A DNA stretch of 64,000 nucleotides from an uncultured Collinsella sp. (GCA_934621295.1 CAKTVB010000002.1:124001-188000); one strand, 5' to 3'; numbered from the stretch's first letter, positions 31,811 through 41,797 are shown. The notes: generated by a model from the letters alone, not told the origin. A program made the numbers and translations.

Positions 31811-34495
31811 ATGGCAAAGGTTCGTGTTTCAACCCTCGCCAAAGAATTTGGAATGACCTCCAAAGAGATGCTCGAGCATCTCGCGGAGATGAAGATTCCC
31901 GCCAAGGGCGCATCGTCTGCCCTTGAGGACGCATACGTATCCATGGTGCGCAAGAAGCTCGCCCCGATTCTTGAGGCTCGCGCCGCCGAGATCGAGGCCG
32001 AGAAGCGTGCCGAGGAGGAGGCTGCCGCCGAGGAGGCAAAGCGTGCCGCCGAGGAGGCCGAGCGCGAGCGCATCGCCGCTGAGGCCCGTCGTGAGGAAGA
32101 GCGCAAGATTTCCGAGGCCGCGCGTGCGGCCGAGGAAGCCGCTCGTGCTGCCGCTGCCGAGGCCGAGCGCATTGCTCGTGAGAAGGCGGAGGCCGAGCGT
32201 CGCGAGGCAGAGCTCGAGGCCAAGCGCCGCGCTGTGCCTGCAAGCGATTCCGGCTCTCGCTTCCGTTCCCTTCTGGACCAGATCGCCGCTCAGGAAGAGG
32301 TCCTGAAGGAGAAGAAGCAGGAGAGCGCCAAGAAGGAGGAGGCTCGCGAGGACCGTCGCGGCAATCGCGACAACAACCGTCGTGGCGGCCGCCGCAACTC
32401 CGGCGAGAAGTCTGAGGACGCTCCCGCGCGCAGCTCCCGTCGTTCGAGCGCTCCCTCTATGCCCGCTGGCATGGACTTCCCCAACCCCGACAAGCAGGGC
32501 AAGGGCAAGAAACAGCACAAGGGTCACGCGGCGGGCGAGGAAGACCGTTACTCCCGCATGGCTCGCGAGGCCGAGGAATACAGCCGCGAGAAGGTTCTCG
32601 AGGAGGCTCGTGCCGCCGTCGAGGAGGCTTCGCGTGAGTCTACCGGTCGCCGCAAGAAGCGTAAGGAGAAGCGTGAGCGCGAGGCCGCTCGCGTCCAGGA
32701 GGAGAAGAAGATCGAGGAGGCTTTGGCTCAGGGCATCAATCCCGAGGAGCTTGACGCCGTCCGCGTCTCCCAAGGCGTGACCGTGGCCGAGCTCGCTGAG
32801 GCCCTTGACGTTCCCGCCAACGACATCATTAAGCGTCTCTTCCTGCTGGGCACCCCGCTTACCATGACGCAGACCATGAGCGACGACCTCGTCGAGCTTG
32901 TGGCCGACGACCTGGGCCGTCAGGTCAAGATCATCACCCCGGAGGAGGAGAATACCTTCTCGTTCTACGATGATCCCGCAGACCTTAAGCCTCGCGCTCC
33001 GGTCGTTACCGTCATGGGTCATGTCGACCACGGCAAGACGAGCCTGCTCGACGCCATTCGCCACACCGGTGTCGCTGCCGGCGAGGCGGGCGGCATCACG
33101 CAGGCCATCGGTGCTTCTCAGGTTTTCATCAACGATCGCAAGATCACCTTCATCGACACCCCTGGTCACGCTACCTTTACGGCCATGCGTGCCCGCGGCG
33201 CCAAGGTGACCGACATCGTCATTTTGATCGTTGCTGCCGATGACGGCGTCATGCCCCAGACCATCGAGTCCATCAACCACGCGAAGGCTGCCGGCGTACC
33301 CATCGTCGTCGCTGTCAACAAGATCGATAAGCCCGGCGCGAACCCCGATAAGGTTCGCCAGGAGCTCACCGAGTACGGCATCATCCCCGAGGAGTGGGGC
33401 GGACAGAACATGTTCGTCAACATCTCGGCCAAGAAGAAGATCGGCATCGACGATCTTCTCGAGACTGTCATCCTCCAGGCAGATGTTCTTGAGCTCAAGG
33501 CCAACCCCGACACCTTCGCTTCGGGCAACGTCCTCGAGGCCAAGCTCGACAAGGGCCGCGGCTCTGTTGCCACCGTGCTTGTGACCCGCGGTACCCTGCA
33601 TGTGGGCGATACCCTCGTTGCTGGTCTTACCTATGGCCGCGTGCGTGCCATGCTCGACCCCAAGGGTCATCCCGTCACCGAGGCGGGTCCCTCCGACGCA
33701 GTCGAGATCCTTGGCCTTCAGTCCGTCCCGAACGCCGGCGACGAGTTCCGCGTGTTCGAGGACGAGCGCGAGGCCCGCACGCTCGCCGAGCAGCGTTCGC
33801 TCAAGGCCCGCATCGAGGAGCAGAGCCACGTCAAGCACGTCACGCTCGAGAACCTCTTTGACACCATGGCCGACGCCGAGGTCAAGGAGCTTAACCTCAT
33901 TATCAAGGCCGACGTCCAGGGTTCCATCGAGGCCCTCAAGGACTCGCTGGACAAGATGGACCAGTCCGAGGTGCGCATCAACACGATTCATGCCGCCGTC
34001 GGTGCCATCAACGAGACCGACGTCGTCCTCGCCGACGCCTCCAACGCCATCATCATCGGCTTTGGCGTGCGTCCCGATGGCAAGGCGCGTTCTGCCGCCG
34101 AGCATCAGGGCGTCGAGATTCGCTGCTACGACGTTATCTACAAGGCGCTCGAGGACCTCGACGCTGCTCGTATCGGCATGCTCAAGCCGACCGAGGTTGA
34201 GGTTTCCACCGGTCTTGCTACCGTTGTCGACACCTTCAAGGTGCCCAAGGTTGGCATTGCCGCTGGTGTTCGCATCGAAGAGGGCGAGATTGCCGCGACC
34301 GACTCCGTTCGCCTTGTGCGCGATGGCATCGTTGTCTTTAACGGCAAGATTGCTTCGATGCGCCACTACAAGGACGAGGCCAAGAGCCTTCGCAGCGGCA
34401 CCGAGGGCGGCATTGGTCTCGAGAACTTCCAGGACATCAAGCCTGGCGACCAGATCGAGGGTTACCGCATCGACCAGGTTGCCCGAACCGAGTAA
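31811..34495 (+). CDS. infB: Translation initiation factor IF-2
   Basis: An 894-residue GTPase that brings initiator tRNA to the 30S subunit. An N-terminal IF2_N domain (KVRVSTLAKEFGMTSKEML) is followed by about 300 residues of highly charged Ala/Glu/Arg-rich sequence, a second IF2_N-like domain (AELAEALDVPANDIIKRLF), and the G domain from about residue 400 with GHVDHGKTSLLD, DTPGHATF and NKID. Domains II-IV follow to the end. GTG and ATG starts are three codons apart; the ATG at 31811 with GAAAGGTAGG upstream is used. Confidence 0.96.
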   Translation: MAKVRVSTLAKEFGMTSKEMLEHLAEMKIPAKGASSALEDAYVSMVRKKLAPILEARAAEIEAEKRAEEEAAAEEAKRAAEEAERERIAAEARREEERKISEAARAAEEAARAAAAEAERIAREKAEAERREAELEAKRRAVPASDSGSRFRSLLDQIAAQEEVLKEKKQESAKKEEAREDRRGNRDNNRRGGRRNSGEKSEDAPARSSRRSSAPSMPAGMDFPNPDKQGKGKKQHKGHAAGEEDRYSRMAREAEEYSREKVLEEARAAVEEASRESTGRRKKRKEKREREAARVQEEKKIEEALAQGINPEELDAVRVSQGVTVAELAEALDVPANDIIKRLFLLGTPLTMTQTMSDDLVELVADDLGRQVKIITPEEENTFSFYDDPADLKPRAPVVTVMGHVDHGKTSLLDAIRHTGVAAGEAGGITQAIGASQVFINDRKITFIDTPGHATFTAMRARGAKVTDIVILIVAADDGVMPQTIESINHAKAAGVPIVVAVNKIDKPGANPDKVRQELTEYGIIPEEWGGQNMFVNISAKKKIGIDDLLETVILQADVLELKANPDTFASGNVLEAKLDKGRGSVATVLVTRGTLHVGDTLVAGLTYGRVRAMLDPKGHPVTEAGPSDAVEILGLQSVPNAGDEFRVFEDEREARTLAEQRSLKARIEEQSHVKHVTLENLFDTMADAEVKELNLIIKADVQGSIEALKDSLDKMDQSEVRINTIHAAVGAINETDVVLADASNAIIIGFGVRPDGKARSAAEHQGVEIRCYDVIYKALEDLDAARIGMLKPTEVEVSTGLATVVDTFKVPKVGIAAGVRIEEGEIAATDSVRLVRDGIVVFNGKIASMRHYKDEAKSLRSGTEGGIGLENFQDIKPGDQIEGYRIDQVARTE

Positions 34496-34510
34496 GAAAC
34501 AGAGGGTATC

Positions 34511-34927
34511 GTGAAGCAAAACGCCGCCACTCGCCGTACCGGCGAGCAACTGCGCGAAAAGCTCGGCACCATCTTGCTGTTCGAGATCTCCGATCCGCGT
34601 CTTGACCTTGTGACCCTTACGGGTTGCGAGGTCAGCGTGGACCGCTCCTTCGCGCGCGTCTACGTGTCATGCGAAGCCGACCGTTATGACGAGGTGCTCG
34701 AGGCGCTGGATAGCGCTAAGGGCAAAATCCGCAAGCTGTTGTCTCGCGCACTCGATTGGCGTGTGGTCCCGCAGCTCGACTTCAAGATCGATCGTTCTAC
34801 CGACCAGGCAGAGGCTATCGCCGAGGCGCTCAAGGTTGTGCCCGAGACTATGTCGGTCGAGAAGGACGACGAAGGCTATCCCATCGTGGATTCCGTTTCG
34901 CTGGAGGGCGATATCGACCATGAGTAG
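34511..34927 (+). CDS. rbfA: Ribosome-binding factor A
   Basis: A 138-residue KH-fold protein for late 30S maturation and 16S rRNA 5'-end processing. The motif FEISDPRLDLVTLTGCEVSVDRSFARVYVS is the RbfA signature (read in parts: SDPRL, VTLTGCEVS). The start is GTG, after GAGGG. It overlaps the next gene by eight bases, so translation is probably coupled. Confidence 0.93.
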   Translation: MKQNAATRRTGEQLREKLGTILLFEISDPRLDLVTLTGCEVSVDRSFARVYVSCEADRYDEVLEALDSAKGKIRKLLSRALDWRVVPQLDFKIDRSTDQAEAIAEALKVVPETMSVEKDDEGYPIVDSVSLEGDIDHE

Positions 34928-35960
34928 CATCTCCTGCTCCTGCGGTGAGGAGGGCTTGGACGCTCCCGAGCCCTCTTTCGTGTGGGACAGCGTTGTCGAA
35001 AAAATCGAAGATGCTGAGACGATCGTCATCTGCGGTCATATCAATCCCGACGGCGATGCTATCGGTTCAACGCTGGCGCTTGGTCAATCCTTGCGCCGGC
35101 GCTACCCGCAGAAGGCAATTTCGTGCCTTCTGCCCACCGAGGCACCCGTTCCACGCGTCTATCGCTTCTTGCCCGGGGCGGCAGACATGACCCCGGCATC
35201 CTCTTATCCGCTTGATCCCGATTTGTTCATTTCGGTGGACGTGCCTACGATTGAGCGCTTGGGCGATGCGGCCGCGATTGCGATGCGCTCGGAGCACGTG
35301 GTCACAATCGACCATCATCCCGCTCGTTCGGAATTCGGTGATGTTGTCGTGCGTCGTCCCGAGGCTGCTGCCTGCGCGGTGATCATCGATGACTTTTTGA
35401 TCTTTGCTGGCTATCCGGTCGATCCCGATGTCGCAAACTGCCTGCTTACAGGCCTTGTTACCGATACCGGTCGTTTTCAGTACCAAAATGCCAATTGCGA
35501 GGCGTTTACCTGTGCTTCGCGGTTGGTTCATGCCGGTGCTGACCCTGCTCTTGTAGCCCTTCGTGTCTATCAGAGCCAGCGCCTGGAGTACCTGCATCTA
35601 GAAAGCGTCGTCATGGGTCGCATCGAGGCTGCAGCCGAGGGCCGTATCACCTATAGCTATGCGCTCGCTTCCGATCTTGCCAAGCATGGCGTTTCACCCG
35701 ATGAGTGCGATGGTCTGGTTGATGTCGTGAGGTCCATCGACGGGTCCATTGTCTGTCTGTTCCTGCGCGAGGTGGGGGAGGGCGAGATTCGCGGTAACCT
35801 GCGCTCGAAGTGCTCGCTTGACGTCTCGCAAATCGCTGCCCGGCACGATGGCGGTGGCCACGCGGCTGCTGCCGGATTTACTTTCTTTGGCACGGTGGAG
35901 GAGGCGTTGGACGCCCTTCTTCCCGAGCTAATCGAACTTGTTCACACGCTCGATGCGTAA
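34920..35960 (+). CDS. nrnA: DHH/DHHA1 phosphoesterase (NrnA-type nanoRNase/pAp phosphatase)
   Basis: A 346-residue phosphoesterase that likely degrades short oligoribonucleotides and 3'-phosphoadenosine 5'-phosphate. The metal-binding motifs are GHINPDGDAIGS, a central SVDVPTIERLG, TIDHHPARSEFG, and the DHHA1 glycine block GGGHAAAAG. The chosen ATG overlaps the end of rbfA and has GGAGGG upstream; an open frame reaching further back runs inside rbfA in another frame and is not used. The rbfA-nrnA-truB-ribF order is common in Gram-positive bacteria. Confidence 0.9.
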   Translation: MSSISCSCGEEGLDAPEPSFVWDSVVEKIEDAETIVICGHINPDGDAIGSTLALGQSLRRRYPQKAISCLLPTEAPVPRVYRFLPGAADMTPASSYPLDPDLFISVDVPTIERLGDAAAIAMRSEHVVTIDHHPARSEFGDVVVRRPEAAACAVIIDDFLIFAGYPVDPDVANCLLTGLVTDTGRFQYQNANCEAFTCASRLVHAGADPALVALRVYQSQRLEYLHLESVVMGRIEAAAEGRITYSYALASDLAKHGVSPDECDGLVDVVRSIDGSIVCLFLREVGEGEIRGNLRSKCSLDVSQIAARHDGGGHAAAAGFTFFGTVEEALDALLPELIELVHTLDA

Positions 35961-35969
35961 AGGTGATGC

Positions 35970-36899
35970 ATGGTTAAGCGCATTCCTTCTGATATCAATC
36001 TATTATTTGCCGTCGATAAGCCCCTCGGGTGCACGTCTCACGATGTTGTTTCGCGCGTGAGACGGGCCTTGGGGGTTCGTCGTGTGGGTCATGCGGGCAC
36101 GCTTGACCCGCTGGCCACCGGTGTCATGGTGCTTGGTGTGGGGCAGGCGACGCGCCTGCTCGGTATGCTCACGCTCGATCGCAAGAGCTATATCGCCTCC
36201 GTTGCCTTTGGAAGCGAGACCAATACCGATGACGCCGAGGGCGAAATCACGCGCACTGCCCCCGTTAGCGCTGAACTCGAGGATGAGGCGTATGCCCGTC
36301 AGGTCCTGGCTTCGTTTGTGGGGCCTCAGATGCAGGTGCCCCCGGCATTCTCGGCAATCTTCGTCAACGGCGTTCGTGCCTACAAGCGCGCTCGTGCGGG
36401 GGAGAGCGTGGAGCTTCCTGCCCGTCCTGTCGAGATGTTCGAGCTTCAGCTCCTCTCGATTCTGGCTGACGGGGATCGGGTGGTTTGGAACATCGCCTGT
36501 ACGGTGAGCAAGGGCACCTATATCCGCTCGCTTGCGCGCGATATCGGCCGATTCGCTCAAAGTGCAGCTCATATCGTTTCGCTCCGACGCAGCGCCTCGG
36601 GTTCTGTTTCCCTGGCTCATGCGGTTGAGCTCGAAGACATCAGTGCGGATGCCCTTCGTGCGCACGCTATCGATCCTATCTCTTCGCTGGGTTTGGGCAG
36701 AGTCGATTTGCCGCCCAAGGCGCTTGCTCGCATTCTTAACGGTCAGACCATCGACGTCGGCTCTTTTGAGGAGAGTACGCCTGAGACGTCTCCGTGTGCG
36801 CTCGTGGTCGAAGGGCAGATGCGTGCCATTGCTTGTATGGAGCAGCAGCGCTACGTTATGCGTGACGTATTTCCCCAGGGTATCGAAGGTGTGTCATGA
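35970..36899 (+). CDS. truB: tRNA pseudouridine(55) synthase
   Basis: A 309-residue enzyme converting U55 of the T-loop to pseudouridine. The N-terminal AVDKPLGCTSHDVVSRVRRA and catalytic GHAGTLDPLATGVMVLG (with the nucleophilic Asp in TLDP) are clear, as is the YIRSLARDIG block. AAAGGTGATGC precedes the ATG. Its stop overlaps the ribF start (ATGA). Confidence 0.95.
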   Translation: MVKRIPSDINLLFAVDKPLGCTSHDVVSRVRRALGVRRVGHAGTLDPLATGVMVLGVGQATRLLGMLTLDRKSYIASVAFGSETNTDDAEGEITRTAPVSAELEDEAYARQVLASFVGPQMQVPPAFSAIFVNGVRAYKRARAGESVELPARPVEMFELQLLSILADGDRVVWNIACTVSKGTYIRSLARDIGRFAQSAAHIVSLRRSASGSVSLAHAVELEDISADALRAHAIDPISSLGLGRVDLPPKALARILNGQTIDVGSFEESTPETSPCALVVEGQMRAIACMEQQRYVMRDVFPQGIEGVS

Positions 36900-37903
36900 A
36901 TCGTCCCGATGCATATTCGTTAAGGCGAGATTTCCTGCTCGGCAATGCATCGGCGCCCATTTACGCGCTTGAGGATGCAGCCGCCCTTTCGCATTGTAAA
37001 TGCGCGGTCGCTATCGGCGCGTTCGACGGTGTGCATCGTGGGCATCGACATCTTATCGACCAGATGGTTGCCGACGCACGTGAGCGTGGGGTTGCCGCTA
37101 TCGCGGTGACCTTCGATCCCGATCCCGATACCGTGGTCTCTGCAACTCCTGCGCCTAAATTGACGCTCGTTTCCGATCGCCTTCGTCTGCTCGCTTCGTC
37201 GGGTGTCGATGCCGTTTGTGTAGTCCCGTTTGACTCTGCCCTCGCATCCATGGACCATGACGCGTTTTTTACGCGCGTTCTCCTTCCGGTTCTCGATATT
37301 CGCGCCGTTCATGTGGGTTCGAATTTTCGCTTAGGGTATCACGGCGCTTCCGATGTGGACGTTATCCGCGATTGGGCGCGTGGCAGGGGAATCGACGTTT
37401 TTGGACACGAGCTGGTGTGCGAAGACGGTGACGTTGTGAGTGCGACGCGTATTCGCTCGCTTATCGCTTCCGGTTCCATGGAGATGGCGGCGGCGGAGCT
37501 TGGACGAACGTATGCGGTTCGCGGACATGTCGCTCGCGGTCGCGGTGAGGGCCACAAGATGGGCTTTCCCACGGCAAATGTTGTAGTCGACTCGAGCATC
37601 CTTGCTCCTCAAGAAGGGGTTTATGCCGGCTTTGCCTGTCTTGGCGAGGAGGCTTGGCCTGCGGCTATCAACGTTGGGTTGCCGCCGACGTTCAAGGGTG
37701 TCCCAGGGTCTGCGAAGCTCGAGGCTAACATAGTTGGTTTTTCGGCCGATATCTATGAACGAGACATCGCCCTCTCGTTCACTAAACAGTTGCGCCGATC
37801 ACGTCCGTTCGATTCGCTCGAAGAGCTTATCGCGACGGTTGAGGGCAATATTCAAGACGTTCGCGATCTCTATGGTGAGGGGAGGTACGATCTTCGCGCA
37901 TGA
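36896..37903 (+). CDS. ribF: Bifunctional riboflavin kinase / FAD synthetase
   Basis: A 335-residue enzyme that makes FMN and then FAD. The N-terminal nucleotidyltransferase part has AIGAFDGVHRGHRHLI and the C-terminal kinase part has GEGHKMGFPTANV and GVYAGFA. It overlaps truB and dnaG by four bases each (ATGA), so the three are translated as a coupled set. Confidence 0.95.
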   Translation: MNRPDAYSLRRDFLLGNASAPIYALEDAAALSHCKCAVAIGAFDGVHRGHRHLIDQMVADARERGVAAIAVTFDPDPDTVVSATPAPKLTLVSDRLRLLASSGVDAVCVVPFDSALASMDHDAFFTRVLLPVLDIRAVHVGSNFRLGYHGASDVDVIRDWARGRGIDVFGHELVCEDGDVVSATRIRSLIASGSMEMAAAELGRTYAVRGHVARGRGEGHKMGFPTANVVVDSSILAPQEGVYAGFACLGEEAWPAAINVGLPPTFKGVPGSAKLEANIVGFSADIYERDIALSFTKQLRRSRPFDSLEELIATVEGNIQDVRDLYGEGRYDLRA

Positions 37904-39975
37904 TCAGTGATGAGGATAAAAATCGCGTTCGTGCGGCGACCGATTTGGTCGCGCTCGTTCAGGAGACCGTGGAGCTTCGTCCTCGCGGTCATGAGTTTTG
38001 GGGCTGTTGTCCCTTCCATGGCGAGAAGACGCCCTCGTTCCATATCATCCCTGCAACTCAAGTGTGGCATTGCTTTGGCTGTGGTGAGGGCGGAGACTGC
38101 TTTACCTACATCATGAAGCGTGAGAATCTCTCGTTTCCCGAGTCTATTCGCTATCTTGCGGAGCGTGCGGGCATCGAGCTTCAGGAAGAAGCCTCCTTTA
38201 CACGCCGCGGCACGAAGCGCACGCGTCTCGTCGAGGTGTGCGAGGCCACGTGCGACTTTTACCATACGATGCTCATGCGCGGCAAAGATGGCCGCGGGCG
38301 CGAGTATTTTGCGAGCCGTGGTTTGGGCTCGGATGTGTGCCAGCGCTATCGACTCGGTTTTGCTCCGGGGCGCGGGGCGCTCGTCAACCATCTGCGCTCC
38401 CAGGGTTTTTCACCGCGTGAGATGATAGATGCCAATGTTGCCATCGATCGTCGCGGGGGCCTTGCCGACCGCTTCTACGATCGTGACATGTTCCCCATCT
38501 TCGACGAGCAGGGAAAATGCATCGCGTTTGGTGGACGCATCATGGGGGTGGGGGAGCCTAAGTACCTCAATACATCCGAGACCCCGCTTTTTCATAAGAA
38601 GCGCAACCTCTACGGTTTCAACTGGGCAAAAGAGCATATCGTTGCGGCCAACGAGGCTATTGTGGTCGAGGGCTATACCGACGCCATCGCCTGTTGGGAG
38701 GGTGGCATTAAAAATGTCGTCGCCACGTTGGGAACCGCGCTCACGGAGCATCACGTCAAGACGCTTACGCGCTTTGCCAAGAAGATCATCTATCTGTTCG
38801 ATGGCGACAACGCGGGACAGAAGGCTGCTGAGCGCGCCATTCAGTTTGTCGAGACGGGTTCTATCGATCTGCGCTGCGTGATCTTGCCCGACAATATGGA
38901 TCCGAACGACTACGTCAACGCAAACGGTGGCCCCGCCTTGCGTCAGCTGCTCGACGCCTCGGAACCGCTTCTCGATTTTGTGTTCCGCAAGCTCGAACAG
39001 CGTGCCGACGCTTCCACTCCCGCGGGTCGTGCGCGCGCTCTCGAGGATGCGTGCCGTCTGATTTATCCACTGCGTGCAAGCTATATGATCGATACATATT
39101 TCGTGCGCATCGCCGATCTTCTGGGCGTCGATGTCGAGATGGTGCGTACTGCTTCCAAGCGCGTGTTCAATGACGTTGCTCGCGAGGAAGAGCAGGCCCA
39201 GCAGCGCGAGGCCGCACGGGAACGCTATCAACAAGGTTCGACATCGGCTCAGACTAAGGGTCCTTCGGGCAGGTCCGTGTCACGCGCTGGCCGCGACTCG
39301 GCGGCTCCTGCCGATTTCGCCCCTGGTATCCCTCTTGTGGATGAAGAGCCTTATGAGCCCTATGACTATCTTCCTGCGGAGGCTCAGGGCGCATCGCCCG
39401 CCCCTGCTGTCGAATCCGCCGTCGTCTCCGCATCGCCGGCCGCCGCAGCTCCGATCTATACCGATCTTGAGCGTCGCTCGCTTGCGGGGGAGCGCGAGCT
39501 TCTTTGCCTGATGACGAGTCATTTGGATAGATTTAGGCCGTATGGGGATAGGATTTGCGAGATCGATTGGGTCGATGCGCGCAATGAGGCGATCGCTTGG
39601 GCTGTTCTCGCAACGCCGGAGGGCGCCGGTCCTGGTGAAGTCATGGATGCAGCCCGTGCGGTCTGCGAGGATGCTGCCTCTCTTGTGAGTGCTGGCACCA
39701 TCGGCGTAACCAGCGAGCATCCAACCGAGACGAACATCGTGTTCTTGCTCGATACGCTCGAGCTCAATACCTTGCGTCGCCGCATGCGTACGGCTCAGGC
39801 GCGCCTGCGCTCGGAATCGGGTATGGATGCCGCGATGCGTCGAGAGCTTGCGATCCAGGCGACGCAAGATGCCGCCCGCGCTCGCGAGCTCGCGTCTGCC
39901 GTGGAGGGGGTCGCCGACCCGTTCCGTGCGCTTTCCGAGCAGCTGAACCAAACAGACACTGCGCCTAATGAGTGA
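37900..39975 (+). CDS. dnaG: DNA primase
   Basis: A 691-residue primase that lays RNA primers at the replication fork. The N-terminal CHC2 zinc finger is visible as CPFHGEKTPSFHI with WHCFGCGEGGD (about residues 30-70). The TOPRIM domain starts near residue 250 (VVEGYTDAIACWEGG, then LFDGDNAGQKAA). A variable, Pro/Ala-rich linker around 430-525 leads to a C-terminal helicase-binding region. It precedes rpoD, a very common pairing. Confidence 0.95.
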   Translation: MISDEDKNRVRAATDLVALVQETVELRPRGHEFWGCCPFHGEKTPSFHIIPATQVWHCFGCGEGGDCFTYIMKRENLSFPESIRYLAERAGIELQEEASFTRRGTKRTRLVEVCEATCDFYHTMLMRGKDGRGREYFASRGLGSDVCQRYRLGFAPGRGALVNHLRSQGFSPREMIDANVAIDRRGGLADRFYDRDMFPIFDEQGKCIAFGGRIMGVGEPKYLNTSETPLFHKKRNLYGFNWAKEHIVAANEAIVVEGYTDAIACWEGGIKNVVATLGTALTEHHVKTLTRFAKKIIYLFDGDNAGQKAAERAIQFVETGSIDLRCVILPDNMDPNDYVNANGGPALRQLLDASEPLLDFVFRKLEQRADASTPAGRARALEDACRLIYPLRASYMIDTYFVRIADLLGVDVEMVRTASKRVFNDVAREEEQAQQREAARERYQQGSTSAQTKGPSGRSVSRAGRDSAAPADFAPGIPLVDEEPYEPYDYLPAEAQGASPAPAVESAVVSASPAAAAPIYTDLERRSLAGERELLCLMTSHLDRFRPYGDRICEIDWVDARNEAIAWAVLATPEGAGPGEVMDAARAVCEDAASLVSAGTIGVTSEHPTETNIVFLLDTLELNTLRRRMRTAQARLRSESGMDAAMRRELAIQATQDAARARELASAVEGVADPFRALSEQLNQTDTAPNE

Positions 39976-40064
39976 AGTTGTGTTGAGTAGGTTGAATTAT
40001 CCTGCATGGGGTATACAAGCCTGTGTTAAAGTAATGTGTCCTGTGTGCTATGAAGGGAGAATCT

Positions 40065-41402
40065 GTGCCAAATAAGACTGAGAGCATGGGGAACGAGATC
40101 AAATCTCAAATCGCCACGCTTCTTCTCAAGGGTGCTGAGAACGGTAGTGTTACCGAAGACGATGTCCAGGGAATGCTCAAGGATATCAGCGTCAGTGAAG
40201 AGCAGCTCAACGCCGTCTATGGCATTCTCCGTGAACAGGGTATCAGCGTTGTGTCTTCCGACGACGACGTTGTGATTGATGCCGACGACGATGATCTTGG
40301 CGCCGGTACCGATGACCTTGATGACGATCTGGATGACGAGGACAACGAGGATCACGACATCAGGGTAGCCAAGCGCGCCGATGCCGAGATGGCCGCCGCC
40401 AAGCCTAAGAAGAAATCGCGTTCACGTACGAGCCGTTCCCGTTCTCGCACGCGCGGCGTTGACGCATCGACCGTCATGCTCACCGGCGATCCAGTACGCA
40501 TGTATCTCAAGGAGATCGGTAAGGTCGACCTGCTTACCGCTGCCGATGAGGTTGACTTGGCCATGAAGATCGAGGCTGGTCTTGAGGCTTCGAATAAGCT
40601 TGAAGCTGCCGAGAACGGCGAGATTGAGCTCACTCGTGCCGAGATGCGCCGTCTGACACGTGTCGAGAACGTGGGCCTTGAGGCCAAGCAGGCGCTTATC
40701 AGCGCAAACTTGCGTCTGGTTGTTTCTATTGCAAAGCGCTACGTTGGTCGCGGCATGCTCTTCCTTGATTTGATTCAGGAGGGTAACCTTGGCTTGATCC
40801 GTGCAGTCGAGAAGTTCGACTACGAGAAGGGCTTTAAGTTCTCCACGTATGCCACGTGGTGGATTCGCCAGGCCATTACCCGCGCTATCGCCGACCAGGC
40901 CCGTACCATCCGCATCCCGGTTCATATGGTTGAGACCATCAACAAGCTTGTTCGCGTACAGCGTCAGCTTTTGCAGGACCTTGGCCGCGACCCGACCCCG
41001 GAAGAGATCGGTGCCGAGATGGACATGAGTGCCGACCGCGTGCGCGAGATTCAAAAGATCAGCCAGGAGCCCGTTTCCCTCGAGACGCCTATCGGTGAGG
41101 AAGAGGATTCTCAGCTGGGCGACTTCATTGAGGACTCTCAGGCGGTCGTTCCGCCTGATGCAGCGAGTTTCTCCATGCTTCAGGAACAGCTTACGCAGGT
41201 TCTCGATAGCTTGGCTGATCGTGAGCGCAAGGTTATCGAGCTTCGCTTTGGTTTGGTTGACGGTCATCCTCGTACACTCGAGGAAGTTGGTCGCGAATTT
41301 GGCGTCACGCGTGAGCGTATCCGTCAGATCGAATCCAAAACGTTGGCCAAGCTGCGCCATCCCAGCCGTTCGAGCAAACTCAAGGACTATATCGAGTCCT
41401 AA
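40065..41402 (+). CDS. rpoD: Primary RNA polymerase sigma factor (sigma-70/SigA)
   Basis: A 445-residue housekeeping sigma factor. A short region 1.1-like part is followed by an acidic run (DDDDLGAGTDDLDDDLDDED) and an Arg/Ser-rich run, then regions 1.2 to 4: DPVRMYLKEIG, SANLRLVVSIAKRYVGRGM, FSTYATWWIRQAITRAI and VTRERIRQIESKTL. The GTG at 40065 lies six to seven bases after AAGGGAGA; the ATG at 40050 overlaps that site. A terminator follows directly. Confidence 0.95.
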   Translation: MPNKTESMGNEIKSQIATLLLKGAENGSVTEDDVQGMLKDISVSEEQLNAVYGILREQGISVVSSDDDVVIDADDDDLGAGTDDLDDDLDDEDNEDHDIRVAKRADAEMAAAKPKKKSRSRTSRSRSRTRGVDASTVMLTGDPVRMYLKEIGKVDLLTAADEVDLAMKIEAGLEASNKLEAAENGEIELTRAEMRRLTRVENVGLEAKQALISANLRLVVSIAKRYVGRGMLFLDLIQEGNLGLIRAVEKFDYEKGFKFSTYATWWIRQAITRAIADQARTIRIPVHMVETINKLVRVQRQLLQDLGRDPTPEEIGAEMDMSADRVREIQKISQEPVSLETPIGEEEDSQLGDFIEDSQAVVPPDAASFSMLQEQLTQVLDSLADRERKVIELRFGLVDGHPRTLEEVGREFGVTRERIRQIESKTLAKLRHPSRSSKLKDYIES

Positions 41403-41410
41403 ATCCTTAG

Positions 41411-41436
41411 GCCCCGTCATCTGGCGGGGCTCTTTT
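41411..41436 (+). terminator. Intrinsic terminator of rpoD
   Basis: GCCCCG and CGGGGC pair around an 8-nt loop, followed by TCTTTT, eight bases after the stop. Confidence 0.85.
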
Positions 41437-41441
41437 ATGCA

Positions 41442-41478
41442 AATAAGGGCGGCATCGTCTTGGATGCCGCCCCTTATT
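41442..41478. repeat. Inverted repeat between rpoD and tRNA-Asn
   Basis: AATAAGGGCGGCATC and GATGCCGCCCCTTATT pair with one bulged C around a 6-nt loop. It has no T-run and may back up the neighbouring terminators between these convergent transcripts. Confidence 0.6.
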
Positions 41479-41500
41479 GGTGTGGAAATCGGGGGATAAC

Positions 41501-41528
41501 AAAAAAGCCCACCGTTAAAGGTGGGCTT
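41501..41528 (-). terminator. Intrinsic terminator of tRNA-Asn
   Basis: On the minus strand AAGCCCACC-TTTAAC-GGTGGGCTT forms a 9-bp stem followed by TTTT. It lies eight bases after the tRNA-Asn 3' end. Confidence 0.9.
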
Positions 41529-41536
41529 GAAGTTTC

Positions 41537-41611
41537 TGGCTCCTCGAGTAGGACTCGAACCTACAACAGCGCGGTTAACAGCCGCGTGCTCTACCATTGA
41601 GCTATCGAGGA
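41537..41611 (-). tRNA. tRNA-Asn (anticodon GTT)
   Basis: Minus-strand cloverleaf starting TCCTCGATAGCTCAATGG and ending CGAGGAGCCA, with encoded CCA. The anticodon loop CTGTTAA gives GTT and the T-arm has GGTTCGAGTCC. Confidence 0.95.
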
Positions 41612-41640
41612 ATGGTGTGTGCTGCTGAGCAACAAAAATT

Positions 41641-41668
41641 AGTATAGGGGAAAGTTCCGGGGATGCAA
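41641..41668 (-). promoter_or_regulatory. Promoter of tRNA-Asn
   Basis: On the minus strand TTGCAT (41668-41663) and TATACT (41646-41641) are 16 bases apart, placing transcription start about 25 bases before the tRNA. Boxes and spacing equal those before rimP. Confidence 0.7.
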
Positions 41669-41797
41669 GAACTATTTTAAAATTTTTTTCGGCATGCATT
41701 TTTAGTTGCTGTTGAGTCGAAATTCAATCAATCGGTTGCCGTCCGTTTGGTGGGGAAGGCCGTTTGTCGTTGCCTTAGTGCTTTCGTCTAAGTTCGC

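Noticed and set aside
31829..34549. Minus-strand 906-codon open frame opposite infB
   Set aside because: A Leu/Gly/Ala-rich mirror of infB without recognisable domain; infB on the plus strand is certain.
41442..41478. Second rpoD terminator
   Set aside because: The stem is good apart from one bulge, but no T-run follows on either strand, so it is listed only as an inverted repeat.
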